From: Bacillus carboniphilus
Lineage (GTDB): Bacteria; Bacillota; Bacilli; Bacillales; JC228
NCBI RefSeq assembly: GCF_039522365.1
Contig: NZ_BAAADJ010000019.1
Span: 1 to 64,000, forward strand
DNA: 64,000 nt
Direction of reading: 5' to 3'
Made by a program: the position numbers and the translations under genes. The notes below the pieces were generated by a model. It made no database searches. It saw only the letters and a list, made by a program, of their open reading frames with translations, and had not been told where the DNA came from. Below are positions 16,276 through 25,992 of the stretch, piece after piece. Each line of letters starts with the position of its first letter. Within the stretch, counting starts at the first letter, position 1.

Positions 16276-17958
16276 ATGCAAACTCGTAAATGGTGGAAAG
16301 AAGCAGTGGTTTATCAAGTATACCCACGAAGCTTTAATGATTCCAATGGTGATGGAATCGGAGATATTCCAGGTATCATTGAAAAATTAGATTATCTTAA
16401 AGAGTTAGGGATTGATGTAATCTGGCTTTCACCAGTTTATGATTCCCCGAATGATGATAATGGATATGACATTAGTGACTATCGAAATATCATGGATGAA
16501 TTTGGAACGATGCAGGACTGGGAAAAGCTTTTAGCTGAAATGCATCAAAGAGGGATTAAGCTTGTGATGGATTTAGTAGTAAACCACACATCAGATGAGC
16601 ATGCTTGGTTTGTGGAGTCCAAAAAATCAAAGGCCAATCCATACCGGGATTATTATATTTGGAGACCAGGTAAAGATGGGAAGGAACCAAATAACTGGGG
16701 ATCCACTTTTAGTGGTTCTGCTTGGCAGTATGATGAAGCAACAGATGAGTATTTTTTACATATATTCTCGAAGAAACAGCCGGATTTGAATTGGGAGAAT
16801 CCGACCGTTCGAAAAGAAGTTTACGATATGATGAAATTTTGGCTCGATAAGGGCGTGGATGGATTCCGTATGGATGTCATCAATTTTATTTCTAAAGTTG
16901 AGGGCTTACCTGATGCTCCAAATCCTGAAGGGAAAAGATATGCCTCAGGAAGTAAATATTTCATGAACGGACCAAGAATTCACGAATTTTTGCAAGAAAT
17001 GCATAGAGAAGTATTATCTAAATATGACATTCTCACAGTGGGAGAAATGCCTGGAGTTCGTCCTCCGATGGCCATTGATTATACAGCTGAGGAGAGAAAT
17101 GAATTAAATATGGTATTCACCTTTGAACATGTGGATGTCGATTCTGGTCCAGAAGGAAAATGGGATTTACGACCATTTGATTTGATTAGACTAAAAGAAA
17201 TTTTAACAAAGTGGCAAGATGCATTACATGAAAAAGGTTGGAATAGTCTGTACTGGAATAATCATGATCAGCCTCGAATTGTTTCCCGCCTTGGAAACGA
17301 TACGAAATACAGAGTGAAATCGGCTAAAATGCTTGGGACTTTACTGCATATGATGCAAGGAACTCCTTATATTTATCAAGGAGAAGAGCTTGGGATGACC
17401 AATGTTCGTTTTGACTCGATTGATGACTACAAAGACATTGAAATCCTAAATATGTACAAAGAAAAAATCGAACAAGGGAAAAAGCATGAAGATATCATGA
17501 AGTCAATCTATGTAAAAGGGAGAGATAATGCACGGACTCCTATGCATTGGGATGACAGTGAGAATGCTGGGTTTACGACTGGAACACCGTGGATTAAGGT
17601 GAATCCAAACTACAAAGAGATTAACGCTGAACAAGCTATAAAGGATGAAAAATCAGTTTTTCATTACTATAAGAACCTCATTCAGCTTAGAAAAAATAAT
17701 GACATTGTTGTTTATGGCAAATATGATCTTCTTCTAAAAGATCATCCACAAGTCTATGCCTATACTCGTACGCTAGAGGATGAACAACTCCTTGTTTTAG
17801 CCAATGTATCTGGTGAGGAGCAGGAGATTGACATTCCGTCTCACATTAAACCAGCTTCAGAACCTGAAGTGTTTGTTACGAACGATGAAAAACAGCCATT
17901 TAATCAAAAAATGACGTTACAACCTTGGGAAGCAAGGGTATATAAATATAAGGTGTAA
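16276..17958 (+). CDS. malL: oligo-1,6-glucosidase / alpha-glucosidase (GH13)
   Basis: The 560-residue cytosolic glycoside hydrolase has the complete GH13 barrel. Conserved regions are DLVVNHTSDEH, GFRMDVINF with nucleophile D200, TVGEMPG with acid/base E257, and NNHDQPR with D331. The QVYPRSFNDSNGDGIGD start and length match MalL and oligo-1,6-glucosidases, which release glucose from isomaltose, sucrose or maltose-type sugars. No sugar transporter or regulator is adjacent, unlike the usual mal or tre operons. It is monocistronic with a strong terminator. Confidence 0.92.
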   Translation: MQTRKWWKEAVVYQVYPRSFNDSNGDGIGDIPGIIEKLDYLKELGIDVIWLSPVYDSPNDDNGYDISDYRNIMDEFGTMQDWEKLLAEMHQRGIKLVMDLVVNHTSDEHAWFVESKKSKANPYRDYYIWRPGKDGKEPNNWGSTFSGSAWQYDEATDEYFLHIFSKKQPDLNWENPTVRKEVYDMMKFWLDKGVDGFRMDVINFISKVEGLPDAPNPEGKRYASGSKYFMNGPRIHEFLQEMHREVLSKYDILTVGEMPGVRPPMAIDYTAEERNELNMVFTFEHVDVDSGPEGKWDLRPFDLIRLKEILTKWQDALHEKGWNSLYWNNHDQPRIVSRLGNDTKYRVKSAKMLGTLLHMMQGTPYIYQGEELGMTNVRFDSIDDYKDIEILNMYKEKIEQGKKHEDIMKSIYVKGRDNARTPMHWDDSENAGFTTGTPWIKVNPNYKEINAEQAIKDEKSVFHYYKNLIQLRKNNDIVVYGKYDLLLKDHPQVYAYTRTLEDEQLLVLANVSGEEQEIDIPSHIKPASEPEVFVTNDEKQPFNQKMTLQPWEARVYKYKV

Positions 17959-17960
17959 GT

Positions 17961-17992
17961 AAAAGACAAGAGATTCGTCTCTTGTCTTTTTC
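17961..17992 (+). terminator. terminator after malL
   Basis: AAAGACAAGAGA / TCTCTTGTCTTT, 12-bp stem with a TTCG tetraloop, then T-run. Confidence 0.95.
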
Positions 17993-18072
17993 ATAAGGTG
18001 TAGTATAAGAGGCAAAATAAAAAGGAGAGTCAAAGGAACTTCCTTTTTATTTTGAATAAAGGAGAAAACTAT

Positions 18073-19614
18073 ATGTCAAAGCTTGATTTATCTAGGTTCG
18101 AGAAGAAAATGATAGTTCGCAACATGAGAGAAGAAGATATAGATGATATTATCAACCTTGGTAAGATTTGCTTTCCTGGAATGGAACCATGGAAAAGAGA
18201 TCAATTAGAGAGCCACTTAAGGATGTTCCAAGAAGGCCAATTTGTAGCGGAGTTTGAAGATGAAATCATCGCATCTTGTTCAAGTCTTATCATAGATTTC
18301 GACGAATATGATGATCGCCATACTTGGGATGACATTACTGATGGAGGGTACATAACGAACCACAATCCAGAAGGCTATAATTTATACGGCATTGAAGTCA
18401 TGGTCCATCCGGATTATCGAAGAATGAAATTGGGGCACAGGCTTTATGAGGCCAGAAAAGATTTAGCTCGTAGGTTAAACCTGAAAAGTATTATTATCGG
18501 GGGGAGAATTCCGAACTATCATAAGTATGCGGACAAAATGACACCAAGGGAGTATGTGGAGCAAGTTAAAATGCGTAACATTTATGACCCTGTCATGTCC
18601 TTTCAGCTTTTTAATGATTTTTCGTTGATGAGGTTGAACCCAGGATATTTACCTGATGATAAAGCCTCTAATAAATATGCAACCCTAATGGAATGGAATA
18701 ACGTGGACTACCGACCAAAATCCAAGCGTTATTTTAAAACGAGCTTCCCTGTTCGCATTTGTGTCGTCCAGTATGGGATGAGGCAAATTCATAATTTTGA
18801 GGAGTTTGAAAACCAGGTTGAGTATTATGTGGATGTGGCTTATGATGCTGGGTCCGATTTCGTTGTATTCCCAGAAATTTTCACAACCCAATTGATGTCT
18901 TTCCTGGAAGAAAAAACACCAAGTCTAGCGATACGGAAATTGACAGAGTATACAGAGCAGTATATTGAGTTGTTTACACAATTAGCCGTAAAATACAATG
19001 TCAATATAATTGGTGGGTCACACATTGTGAAAGAAGATGACGACCGAATTTATAATATCGCCTATTTGTTTAGACGTGATGGAACGATTGAAAAACAGTA
19101 TAAGCTACATATTACTCCTAACGAAAAAAGATGGTGGGGAGTCAGCGCAGGAGATACCATTAAGGTATTTGACACGGATTGCGGAAAAATTGGAATTCCG
19201 ATTTGCTATGATATTGAATTCCCAGAGGTAGCAAGAATTATGACAGAAATGGGAGCAAAAATTATTTTTGTTCCATTCTGTACAGAAGATCGCCAAGGCT
19301 ATTTACGTGTTCGCTATTGTGCACAAGCTCGTGCAATAGAGAATCAAGTCTACACCGTTATTTCAGGTACTGTGGGGAACTTACCACAGACAGAAAATAT
19401 GGATATTCAGTATGCACAATCCGCAATTTTTTCTCCTTCTGACTTTGAATTTGCTCGGGATGGAATTGTTGGAGAGACGAATCCAAATATTGAAATGGTC
19501 GTAATCGGAGACGTGGACCTTGAAATTTTAAGACGTCAGAGACAAGATGGTTCTGTTATGCAGCTAAAAGATCGCCGACCTGATATTTATGAGGTTAATT
19601 ACAAACGAAAATAA
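18073..19614 (+). CDS. yhcX: GNAT-nitrilase fusion protein YhcX
   Basis: The 513-residue protein joins an N-terminal GNAT acetyltransferase domain (about 15-190, with the acetyl-CoA loop near VHPDYRRMKLGHRLYEAR) to a C-terminal carbon-nitrogen hydrolase domain (about 225-500). The hydrolase triad is visible: E268 (FPEIF), K344 (QYKLHI) and C378 (PICYDIEF). Length and start match B. subtilis YhcX (513 residues). The substrates are not known. AAAGGAG precedes ATG 18073; the longer TTG frame at 18052 lacks such a site. It probably forms a unit with the SDR gene 31 bp downstream. Confidence 0.9.
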   Translation: MSKLDLSRFEKKMIVRNMREEDIDDIINLGKICFPGMEPWKRDQLESHLRMFQEGQFVAEFEDEIIASCSSLIIDFDEYDDRHTWDDITDGGYITNHNPEGYNLYGIEVMVHPDYRRMKLGHRLYEARKDLARRLNLKSIIIGGRIPNYHKYADKMTPREYVEQVKMRNIYDPVMSFQLFNDFSLMRLNPGYLPDDKASNKYATLMEWNNVDYRPKSKRYFKTSFPVRICVVQYGMRQIHNFEEFENQVEYYVDVAYDAGSDFVVFPEIFTTQLMSFLEEKTPSLAIRKLTEYTEQYIELFTQLAVKYNVNIIGGSHIVKEDDDRIYNIAYLFRRDGTIEKQYKLHITPNEKRWWGVSAGDTIKVFDTDCGKIGIPICYDIEFPEVARIMTEMGAKIIFVPFCTEDRQGYLRVRYCAQARAIENQVYTVISGTVGNLPQTENMDIQYAQSAIFSPSDFEFARDGIVGETNPNIEMVVIGDVDLEILRRQRQDGSVMQLKDRRPDIYEVNYKRK

Positions 19615-19645
19615 GCAAACACAACTGAGAGGATGTACAACAACC

Positions 19646-20368
19646 ATGTTAAAAGACAAAGTAGCCATCATTACAGGTGCAACCCGTGGAATTGGAAAAG
19701 CGATAGCTTTCAGACTAGCAAAGGAAGGGATGAAGCTTTCATTAGTCGGTAGTTCGGATGAAATTAGGAAGACAGCAGAAGAATTAAAGGCTAAAGGGTA
19801 TTCGGATGTAGTAGCTTCTCAAGCAGATGTTACGAAGGAGGCCGATGTGACTCGATTTGTTCAGGAGACCTTGGAGGCATATGGACAAATTGACCTTCTA
19901 GTTAATAATGCTGGGATAGGATTTTTTAAAGAAGTGGTCGATACGACAGTTGAAGAGTGGTCCAAGTTGTTTGAAGTGAATGTCCAAGGTGTGTTTCTGT
20001 CTTCAAAAGGTGTTCTGCCCCATATGAAAGAGAAGAAGAGCGGGACAATTGTTACCATTTCCTCTGATGTCGCGCGCTACACCATTCCAAATGGGTCAGC
20101 ATACACGGCTTCCAAATATGCTGTTCAAGGATTTTGTGGCTCTCTAGCCCAAGAGGTTCGTGGCGATCGAATTCGAGTAGGAACCATCAATCCCGGTATG
20201 GTGGATACGTATTTCGCAAATTCAACCCAAGGCTTACCGGAAAAAGAAGATTGGCTCAAGGTTGAAAATATCGCAGATGCGGTGGTTTATATGGCATCGG
20301 CACCGCCACACATGCTGATTGATGAAATTATTCTGCATCCTTTTGCACAGAATTATCCAATAGCATAG
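19646..20368 (+). CDS. short-chain dehydrogenase/reductase
   Basis: The 240-residue cytosolic NAD(P)-dependent oxidoreductase shows the Rossmann motif TGATRGIGKA, the NNAG motif, a catalytic serine in TISSDVAR and the YTASKYA motif with Y and K. The pattern is the classical SDR type, similar to 3-ketoacyl-ACP reductase relatives such as YhdF or YqjQ. The substrate is unknown. A longer frame starts at 19589 inside yhcX, but ATG 19646 starts directly at the first strand. The ribosome binding site (GAGAGGATG) is rather far upstream. Confidence 0.88.
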   Translation: MLKDKVAIITGATRGIGKAIAFRLAKEGMKLSLVGSSDEIRKTAEELKAKGYSDVVASQADVTKEADVTRFVQETLEAYGQIDLLVNNAGIGFFKEVVDTTVEEWSKLFEVNVQGVFLSSKGVLPHMKEKKSGTIVTISSDVARYTIPNGSAYTASKYAVQGFCGSLAQEVRGDRIRVGTINPGMVDTYFANSTQGLPEKEDWLKVENIADAVVYMASAPPHMLIDEIILHPFAQNYPIA

Positions 20369-20374
20369 AGAGAG

Positions 20375-20406
20375 AAAGGCCGCGTCGGGGGATGCGGTCT
20401 ATTTTT
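20375..20406 (+). terminator. terminator of the yhcX-SDR unit
   Basis: A GC-rich stem (GGCCGC / GCGGTC) with a TCGGGGGAT-type loop, followed by TATTTTT. Confidence 0.7.
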
Positions 20407-20408
20407 AC

Positions 20409-20668
20409 GGTGAAGCTCCGTCTGTCCCGTTTAGTAGTGGCACTCACCTTAAATGGGACAGGTGAAGCTCCGTCTGTCCCGTTTAGTAGTGAACCCCACC
20501 TCAAATGGGACAGGTGAAGCTCCGTCTGTCCCGTTTAGTAATGAACCCCACCTCAAATGGGACAGGTGAAGCTCCGTCTGTCCCGTTTAATAATGAACCC
20601 CACCTCAAATGGGACAGGTGAAGCCCTGACTGTCCCGTTTGTCAGTTAACCTCGAATCAAATGGGACA
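20409..20668. repeat. 52-bp tandem dyad array, family C, five units
   Basis: Units begin at 20409, 20461, 20513, 20565 and 20617, exactly 52 bp apart. Dyads between units have arms AAATGGGACA and TGTCCCGTTT around a 14-bp spacer beginning GGTGAAG. The linker reads TAGTAGTGAACCCCACCTC with small changes. The same arms, period and spacer length recur at 53976-54445. The rest of the gap to 20845 shows no gene. Confidence 0.92.
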
Positions 20669-20845
20669 GCAGCATACCCTAGCATGCCCGAAGCGTTTGG
20701 CTTAACTTTTTCCTTCACATAAACCGGCCCTTCATTCACCTCCCCTCAGACTTTAGTCGTAGAAAAGTTCCTTCCAATTAAGAAGGGTTTTCCCATGTAA
20801 AAGCAAATATAATAGAAGTAGAAACAAATGTAGAGGAGAAATCAC

Positions 20846-21958
20846 ATGGGGAACTCCATCAATCGGTTAAATGTCTTGAAAAATATTGCGGAGCTATTAA
20901 ACGAAGGAACAGACCTTGAACTCATGCTTCAAGAAGTTCTTCAAAAACTATTAACATTAACGAACCTTACCACAGGTTGGATTTTTTTAATCGACCAACA
21001 TGGCAACCGAACGCTAGCTGCCCATGAAAACTTACCTCCAGCACTGGAACATAACAACCGCGCGCCCATGTGTCAGGGAGGCTGTTGGTGTGTTGATAAA
21101 TTTAATAAAGGCACCTTAAACAAGGCTTCTAATATTATCGAATGTCAGCGAATTGAAATTGTGACAAAACAACAATTAGGGAGTACGTGTGGAATCACTC
21201 ACCACGCTACGGTTCCTTTAAAAGTAGGTGGAGAACGTTTTGGCTTATTGAATGTAGCCTCTCCGAATAAAACTTTTTTTACGGAAGAAGAGTTGGCTTT
21301 ATTAGAGGCGACAGCCCATCAAATTGGAGCTGCCATCAAGCGGATTCAATTAACGAAAAAGGAACAGGAATTGGCGCTAAGTGCTGAGCGAAATAGATTG
21401 GCTCGTGATCTTCATGATTCGGTCAACCAGCTTCTTTTCTCGATGACTTTAACGGCTCGAGGCGGAAAAGAGATGACAAATGATGAGGGTGTCAAAGAGA
21501 CCTTCGGCTATATTCAGCAACTAGCACAGCAAGCTCTCAGCGAGATGAGGGCCCTGATATGGCAGCTAAAGCCAAATGGTTTAGAAAATGGTCTTTTACA
21601 AGCGATTAAAAGCTATGGAGAAATGATTGAATTACAAGTACAAGACCGTGTTAGTGGTGTTGGTCATCTACCTTCAAACGTGGAAGAAGTACTCTGGAGA
21701 GTCAGTCAAGAAGCACTGAATAATTGTAAAAAGCATGCGGGTACGAATGAAATCCTTATCCATATAGAGCACGAAAAAAACCAGGTTAATGTAACAATAG
21801 AAGATAAGGGAGTCGGTTTTACTTTTTCTCAGAATCAAAACATTCCAACGCTAGGTTTGAGTAATATGGAGACAAGAGTCCGCTCGGTAGGTGGTACGTT
21901 TTCTTTAAAAAGTGAAATCAATAAAGGCACCATTATACAGATAAGCATTCCATTTTAA
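20846..21958 (+). CDS. yhcY: GAF-domain sensor histidine kinase YhcY (NarX/NreB-type output)
   Basis: The 370-residue soluble kinase has a GAF domain (about 20-165) and a HisKA_3 dimerisation domain with phosphoacceptor H190 (LARDLHDSVNQ). A HATPase domain follows (NNCKKHAG N-box, GVGFTF, GLSNMETR). The GAF domain holds five cysteines, C76, C80, C82, C100 and C115. The homologous S. aureus AirS binds a redox-active iron-sulfur cluster through GAF cysteines, so redox or oxygen sensing is likely by inference. It is the first gene of a yhcY-yhcZ-yhdA unit, as in B. subtilis. Confidence 0.9.
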   Translation: MGNSINRLNVLKNIAELLNEGTDLELMLQEVLQKLLTLTNLTTGWIFLIDQHGNRTLAAHENLPPALEHNNRAPMCQGGCWCVDKFNKGTLNKASNIIECQRIEIVTKQQLGSTCGITHHATVPLKVGGERFGLLNVASPNKTFFTEEELALLEATAHQIGAAIKRIQLTKKEQELALSAERNRLARDLHDSVNQLLFSMTLTARGGKEMTNDEGVKETFGYIQQLAQQALSEMRALIWQLKPNGLENGLLQAIKSYGEMIELQVQDRVSGVGHLPSNVEEVLWRVSQEALNNCKKHAGTNEILIHIEHEKNQVNVTIEDKGVGFTFSQNQNIPTLGLSNMETRVRSVGGTFSLKSEINKGTIIQISIPF

Positions 21959-21974
21959 TGGAGAGGTGAAGAAA

Positions 21975-22625
21975 ATGGGGATTCGAATTTTAATTGCAGA
22001 TGATCATCCGGTTGTTAGGAGAGGGCTTATATTTTTTTTGAAAACGCAATCAGACCTTGATATTGTAGGCGAGGCTAATGATGGGGAGGAAGCGGTCCGT
22101 TTGGCTCAATCCCTAAAACCTGATATGATTTTAATGGATTTACTAATGCCCAAATTGAATGGGATTGAGGCAACCAAAGTCATCAAAGATGAGCTTCCAC
22201 AATCAAAAATTATTATTTTGACAAGTTTTTCTGATCAGGATCAAGTAATACCAGCAATTGAAGCTGGAGCAGACGGTTATCAGTTAAAAGATGTGGAACC
22301 CGATGTGCTCGTTCAAGCTATTCGAGAAGTGGTAAACGGCGGAAGATCCCTACACCCAAAGGCAACCAATCATATATTAAACCAGTTTACCAATAAACGG
22401 GAATCCGCTGGACGAATTCATGAACTCACAAATCGTGAGAAAGAAGTTTTATCTGAGATCGCAAAGGGAAAAAGCAATAAGGAGATTGCGGCATCTCTTT
22501 ATATCACAGAAAAAACTGTGAAAACACATGTCTCAAACATTCTTGCAAAGCTTGAACTAGCAGATCGAACACAAGCCGCTCTATATGCGGTTCGAATTGG
22601 CCTCGTGCAAAACACTGGTGAATAA
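21975..22625 (+). CDS. yhcZ: NarL/FixJ-family response regulator YhcZ
   Basis: The 216-residue regulator has a receiver domain with acidic pocket D9-D10, phosphoacceptor D55 (LMDLLMP), T/S in LTSFSD and K in QLKDVEP. The C-terminal LuxR-type helix-turn-helix reads LTNREKEVLSEIAKGKSNKEIAASL. YhcY should phosphorylate it. The frame can also start at GTG 21966, but GAGAGGTGA fits ATG 21975. Its targets are unknown; the co-transcribed reductase gene suggests a redox stress response. Confidence 0.92.
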   Translation: MGIRILIADDHPVVRRGLIFFLKTQSDLDIVGEANDGEEAVRLAQSLKPDMILMDLLMPKLNGIEATKVIKDELPQSKIIILTSFSDQDQVIPAIEAGADGYQLKDVEPDVLVQAIREVVNGGRSLHPKATNHILNQFTNKRESAGRIHELTNREKEVLSEIAKGKSNKEIAASLYITEKTVKTHVSNILAKLELADRTQAALYAVRIGLVQNTGE

Positions 22626-22646
22626 TCCTTATTCAGCACAACATAA

Positions 22647-23201
<555 letters not shown>

Positions 23202-23204
23202 TAA

Positions 23205-23243
23205 AAAAAGCTGATGGTGCTCCTGTACACCATCAGCTTTTAT
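23205..23243. terminator. bidirectional terminator between yhdA and yhdB
   Basis: AAAAGCTGATGGTG / CACCATCAGCTTTT, a perfect 14-bp stem with an 8-base loop, flanked by A and T runs. Confidence 0.95.
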
Positions 23244-23271
23244 TCGTCTTGTTTCTTCATAACCCTTCTTC

Positions 23272-23532
23272 TTAGCCCTTAAACATTTCAATCGTACTTT
23301 CCTGGTCGCTGGTCATTTCGATTTGTTCTGTAGCGTGATCAATGTAACGAAGGAGCGAATAAAGGTGAGTTTCTATGACAGAATAATCTTTAGAAAATTG
23401 ATATGCATGTAAAAAATGTTCAATTTTCTTCGATAAAACGTCATCCTTTGTTCGCACCATCAACAGTAAAAGGTTATCCCATTGAGAACGATGCGTGTAG
23501 TACAATGCGCGATCATAGTCGACCGAATTCAT
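23272..23532 (-). CDS. yhdB: YhdB-like small protein
   Basis: An 86-residue soluble protein starting MNSVDYDRALYYTHRSQWD, which is the recognisable start of the YhdB family of Bacillus. It is largely helical, with no signal peptide, membrane segment or metal motif. Its position convergent to yhdA and before yhdC matches B. subtilis. GGAGGAG precedes the ATG. Function is unknown in all relatives I know of. Confidence 0.8.
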   Translation of the reverse strand: MNSVDYDRALYYTHRSQWDNLLLLMVRTKDDVLSKKIEHFLHAYQFSKDYSVIETHLYSLLRYIDHATEQIEMTSDQESTIEMFKG

Positions 23533-23652
23533 TCGTTCTCCTCCTCTCTAAGGAGTTACTTATAGTGTGTGAGGAAAAAACAAAAAGTTGTTCTCTAAAA
23601 GTTGGAGATGGCTCTATGACGGCATCGTTATATATTGGAGGTATACCCACAA

Positions 23653-24660
23653 GTGTCCAAGACCTGCCTTAAGAAAGTAACAGTAGTAATGATTGTTTGT
23701 GCCTTCATATTTTTTCACCGTTTGGAAGTAACAGTGGGGTCATCAATTCATACAAACGTTCCATATTCTCCATCCGTTTTAAAACGTGATTTACATGGAA
23801 TTCACTCTAAGTTTCCAGAGCATGTCAATATACAAACGATTGGCTATTCAGTTCTTGGTTATCCAATTTGGGCTGTACAAGTAGGGAGTGGTAACTATTC
23901 GATTGTCATACTTGGCGCGCACCATGGTAGAGAATGGTTAACTTCGACCCTGCTTATGCGAATGATTGAAGACACGGCCATTAAGATGAAAAATAATGAC
24001 CCAGCATACAAGATTTTGAATGATGTATCGATTACCTTTATCCCTATGGTGAATCCAGATGGTGTACTGATTCAACAAGGATTAGCTGAGAAGGCTACCA
24101 AAAAACTTAGTCAAAAATGGATTGCAATGAATGAGGGCGAACGTGATTTTTCAAGGTGGAAATCTAATGCACAAGGGATTGATTTAAATCGGCAATACCC
24201 AGCTGGTTGGCCTGAATTGTCTGACCAACCAAATGAGCCATCTTACAAATTTTACAAAGGGAAGAAACCGTTAATTGCTCCAGAAGCAAGGGCAGTATCC
24301 CATTTCCTTCATAGAAAAAAACCGCTTCTAGTCGCTACATATCATTCAGCTGGAAGAGAAATTTATTATCGTTTTGGAAAAGAACAGAATGTAAAACGGG
24401 ATACGGCCATCGCCACTCGAATCGCTGAAGTTACTGGCTATAAATTGGCCAAGCCTCCAAAAAAGGCTACAGGTGGTGGATTAACAGATTGGTTTATCAC
24501 TGAATTTAGGCGTCCAGCTCTTACGATTGAAATTGGGTCCTATCCGGGAGAAACAAGCTTACCGTTGTCCATTTTTTATGAAGAATGGTTAAGAAATCGT
24601 AAGGTCCCATTCGTACTGACACAACTGGCTAGAGAAAATATACATAAAAAAGAAGAATGA
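23653..24660 (+). CDS. secreted M14-family zinc carboxypeptidase
   Basis: The 335-residue protein has an N-terminal hydrophobic segment (KKVTVVMIVCAFIFF), probably a signal peptide or anchor, followed by an M14 peptidase domain. Zinc ligands are the H91 and E94 of HHGRE and the later histidine of ATYHSAG. NPDG, DLNRQYP and the catalytic glutamate in TIEIG are also present. Relatives such as gamma-D-glutamyl-L-diamino acid endopeptidases act on peptidoglycan peptides, so cell-wall peptide trimming is plausible. GGAGGT lies before GTG 23653; a TTG at 23635 overlaps that site and is less likely. Confidence 0.85.
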   Translation: MSKTCLKKVTVVMIVCAFIFFHRLEVTVGSSIHTNVPYSPSVLKRDLHGIHSKFPEHVNIQTIGYSVLGYPIWAVQVGSGNYSIVILGAHHGREWLTSTLLMRMIEDTAIKMKNNDPAYKILNDVSITFIPMVNPDGVLIQQGLAEKATKKLSQKWIAMNEGERDFSRWKSNAQGIDLNRQYPAGWPELSDQPNEPSYKFYKGKKPLIAPEARAVSHFLHRKKPLLVATYHSAGREIYYRFGKEQNVKRDTAIATRIAEVTGYKLAKPPKKATGGGLTDWFITEFRRPALTIEIGSYPGETSLPLSIFYEEWLRNRKVPFVLTQLARENIHKKEE

Positions 24661-24693
24661 GATGACAATAAAAAATAAAACGGAGGATTTCCA

Positions 24694-25011
24694 ATGAAAA
24701 AATTGATATCCATTCTTATGCTCATTTCTTTACTACTCACAGGTGTTGTGGCACCCGCGAGCGCTCAACCTGATTATCAAAAATACGGTCGAATTGCATT
24801 AGCGCTTGTAAAGGAAGATTATCCAGGTGATCCAGTTAAGGACTACAAATATTTGGGTAGAAAAGAAGGACAAAATAATCAGGTAACCGATTCATTTGAA
24901 TTTAAAGTGACTGACCAAGGTAAGGAAAAGGCCGTTATAGTTGATATTAAACATGATTTAAATAATCAAAAGACATTAGATATCAGTGTTAGGGAAAAAA
25001 ATCAAGGTTGA
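24694..25011 (+). CDS. yhdC: secreted YhdC-like protein (DUF3889)
   Basis: A 105-residue protein with a clear signal peptide (MKKLISILMLISLLLTGVVAPASA, cleavage probably after ASA) and an 80-residue mature domain beginning QPDYQKYGRIALALVKEDYP, which matches the YhdC/DUF3889 pattern. It should be exported to the wall or medium. It lies 33 bp after the carboxypeptidase gene, so the two are probably co-transcribed. CGGAGGA precedes the ATG. Function is unknown. Confidence 0.82.
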   Translation: MKKLISILMLISLLLTGVVAPASAQPDYQKYGRIALALVKEDYPGDPVKDYKYLGRKEGQNNQVTDSFEFKVTDQGKEKAVIVDIKHDLNNQKTLDISVREKNQG

Positions 25012-25040
25012 GAAAGAGTGGGATTAGCCGCTCTTTTTTC
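25012..25040 (+). terminator. terminator after yhdC
   Basis: AAAGAGTGG / CCGCTCTTT with a short GATTAG-type loop (one G-T pair) and six T. Confidence 0.85.
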
Positions 25041-25202
25041 TGTTTTGTTCATGTTTTTATAATAAATATGAATAATCGTTAATAAAAATAGTTGAAAACA
25101 TGAATAAAATTGAATAGACTAAAGTAGAGGAAGGAATTTCCTTAATGATGGATAAAGGAGGGCAGGGTGTTTTATTAAAGATGATTAGAGAGGGGAATAC
25201 AC

Positions 25203-25991
25203 ATGTTTTCAGATGAACGAAGAGAAGAAATTTTAAAGATGTTAGAAGAAACAGGGAGAGTATTGGCCAAGGATTTAGCAGAGAAATTTTCGGTATCGAT
25301 TGATTCCATCAGAAGAGATTTGTCTATTATGGAGGAAAAAGGGCTCCTAAAACGAACGCATGGAGGCGCCATACCTGCAACTAACATTCGGCTATTAGCT
25401 CGACCGGCAGATCAGCGTTACGGTCATGGGGATGATTACGCAAACGCAATTGCCAAGAAAGCTGCTTCCTATATCAAAGCGGGCCAAACGATTTTTATGG
25501 GTGGTGCCTCCACACATTATTTAATGTTAAAGTATTTGCCGCAGGACGTCCAGTTCACAGTTGTGACGAACGCACTCAGAATTGCAGATGTGTTAAAAGA
25601 TATGGACAATGTGGAATGCTACGTGATCGGTGGAAAAGTGAAAAAATCCGGCAACATGTCAGATGCCTTTACGAATGAAATGTTGAAGCAGTTCCATTTT
25701 GATGTTGCCTTTTTGACAGGTGGGGCCTTAAACGAAAAAGGACTTTCGACGGCAACTCCAGGTGTTGCAGTAGGAGCAAGAGTCGTACACCAACAAGCTA
25801 GAACATCCATCTGTTTAATGGGACACTGGGGTTTCGGCTCCACCAACTTTGTCCACATGTTACCGGTTGATGCGTTTGATTTAATCATTACGGATGAGGA
25901 AACAGCGGTAGAGCATATTGAGGCTGTGAAAGGTAATGGTGGGAGAGTTGAGATAGCATATAAGGAAGATCTGAAGGGAGCTACAAAATAA
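25203..25991 (+). CDS. DeoR-family transcriptional regulator
   Basis: The 262-residue protein has the DeoR winged helix (RREEILKMLEETGRVLAKDLAEKFSVS, then DSIRRDL and KRTHGGAI) at residues 1-60 and the DeoR effector domain after about 75. The effector domain has FMGGASTH and VVTNALRIADVL, the usual sugar-phosphate site. It probably controls a carbohydrate or polyol gene set, but none is adjacent; only the disrupted NIPSNAP gene follows in the same transcript. GAGAGGGG lies before the ATG. Confidence 0.9.
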   Translation: MFSDERREEILKMLEETGRVLAKDLAEKFSVSIDSIRRDLSIMEEKGLLKRTHGGAIPATNIRLLARPADQRYGHGDDYANAIAKKAASYIKAGQTIFMGGASTHYLMLKYLPQDVQFTVVTNALRIADVLKDMDNVECYVIGGKVKKSGNMSDAFTNEMLKQFHFDVAFLTGGALNEKGLSTATPGVAVGARVVHQQARTSICLMGHWGFGSTNFVHMLPVDAFDLIITDEETAVEHIEAVKGNGGRVEIAYKEDLKGATK

Positions 25992-25992
25992 G

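Noticed and set aside
25144-25220. Small ORF before the DeoR gene
   Set aside because: No ribosome binding site, and it overlaps the DeoR start in another frame.
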